The position numbers and the translations under genes were made by a program. A stretch of DNA of 12,555 nucleotides from Sphingomonadales bacterium (GTDB taxonomy: Bacteria; Pseudomonadota; Alphaproteobacteria; Sphingomonadales; Sphingomonadaceae): contig JANYCM010000200.1 in NCBI GenBank assembly GCA_025360285.1, forward strand, positions 1 through 12,555. Direction: 5' to 3'. Each line of letters begins with the position of its first letter. The stretch's first letter is position 1. The notes beneath the pieces were generated by a model. That model saw only the letters and a program-made list of their open reading frames with translations. It was not told the origin of the DNA and did no database searches. This document shows, piece after piece, positions 12,033 through 12,555 of the stretch.

Positions 12033-12555
12033 TCACAGCCCGAGCAGTTCCAGATCCGCCGTCGCCGCCGCCAGATCGGCATGGGCGGTGACCTGGCGGA
12101 CGCTGGCATCGAAGCTGCGCACCCTGGCTTCGGCGGCGGCTTCCTCGCGGACGTTGACGAGGAAGAAATCGCTGGCGCCCAGGCTGAAGCGGCGACGTTC
12201 GGCGCTGGCCATGGCGTCGGCGCGTTCGGCCTCCTGTTCGGCCAGGCTGGCCAGCCGCGCCGCCTGGGTGGCGGCGAGACCAAGGTTGCTGATATCGGCG
12301 ACGATCTGGTCTTCGGCGGCGCGGCGGCGTTGCTGCACCGCCTCGATTTCGGCGCGGGCCTGGGCGAGGCGGCTGCGCGCGGCGCTTTGTTGCAGCGGCA
12401 GCGAAAAGCTCAACCCCACCCGCGTGTCGGTGCCGCTGCGCGATTTGCCGCCATAACCATAATCGCCGATATCCTGCGAGGCCTCCACCTTGAGATCGAG
12501 CCGCGGCAGAAAGGCGTTGCGATCCAGCGCCAGCCGTTGCCCGGCCAGTTGCAAC
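12033..12555 (-). CDS. TolC-family outer membrane efflux protein, C-terminal part
   Basis: This is the last 173-174 codons of a gene that enters from beyond the right edge; its start is not in the window. The sequence reads as one TolC/OEP repeat. A beta-barrel strand pair lies near residues 15-55 (PRLDLKVEASQDIG, then RVGLSFSLPL), followed by a long alpha-helical hairpin (about 56-168) rich in Ala, Glu, Arg and Gln, with the turn ERRRFSLGASDFFLVNVREE (118-137). The GxxDFFxV turn is characteristic of RND/type I efflux outer membrane channels. The protein would form a trimeric exit duct working with an inner-membrane pump and an adaptor, probably encoded to the right of the window. The stop is TGA at 12033-12035. 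Confidence 0.9.
   Translation of the reverse strand, partial: LQLAGQRLALDRNAFLPRLDLKVEASQDIGDYGYGGKSRSGTDTRVGLSFSLPLQQSAARSRLAQARAEIEAVQQRRRAAEDQIVADISNLGLAATQAARLASLAEQEAERADAMASAERRRFSLGASDFFLVNVREEAAAEARVRSFDASVRQVTAHADLAAATADLELLGL

Overview
This window is chromosomal DNA of a high-GC alphaproteobacterium, most likely a member of the Sphingomonadales. The evidence is gene content and style: a fbc/petABC operon for the cytochrome bc1 complex, a lysine/alanine/arginine-rich DUF6481-type protein, a DUF1476 (ATP synthase inhibitor zeta) gene followed directly by bolA and a CGFS monothiol glutaredoxin gene, and GC-rich codon use throughout. This placement is inferred by eye. I see no phage, transposase, CRISPR, rRNA or tRNA genes.

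Layout. (1) 8-337 (+): DUF6481-type charged coiled-coil protein, followed by about 490 bp without a convincing gene. That stretch holds short tandem repeats and a long inverted repeat. (2) 830-4429, all on the minus strand. Rieske protein (petA), cytochrome b (petB) and cytochrome c1 (petC) form a tight operon that ends at a strong bidirectional terminator (1643-1670). Below it, a secreted 68-residue CX9C-repeat microprotein lies just upstream of adenine phosphoribosyltransferase (apt). (3) 4622-6066 (+): aerobic coproporphyrinogen oxidase (hemF), divergent from petABC, translationally coupled to a GNAT acetyltransferase through a TTGA overlap. (4) 6063-7675 (-): four tightly packed genes transcribed as zeta inhibitor, bolA, grxD and a polytopic membrane protein. 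(5) 7897-8673 (+): purC. (6) 8788-12555 (-): C-terminal part of a TolC-family outer membrane efflux protein running off the window edge, a palindromic repeat, a secreted Gly/Tyr/Gln-rich protein, an L,D-transpeptidase and an MFS transporter.

How the genes work together. Sections 2-4 are a respiratory and cofactor neighbourhood. HemF supplies a step of haem synthesis for the haem-carrying subunits of bc1. Grx4/BolA proteins act in Fe-S cluster trafficking, which the Rieske protein needs. The zeta protein restrains ATP hydrolysis by the F1 motor that the bc1-driven proton gradient normally powers. apt and purC belong to purine salvage and de novo purine synthesis. Section 6 is an envelope region (efflux channel, secreted low-complexity protein, peptidoglycan cross-linking enzyme, permease).

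I do not see a clear new defence or mobile system. The most notable points are an L,D-transpeptidase carrying a second, catalytically dead YkuD-like copy, with a CRP-type GTGA-N6-TCAC site upstream; the twin CX9C secreted microprotein in frame with apt; the prion-like secreted protein; and the tandem repeats in the gene-free region near 600-710.
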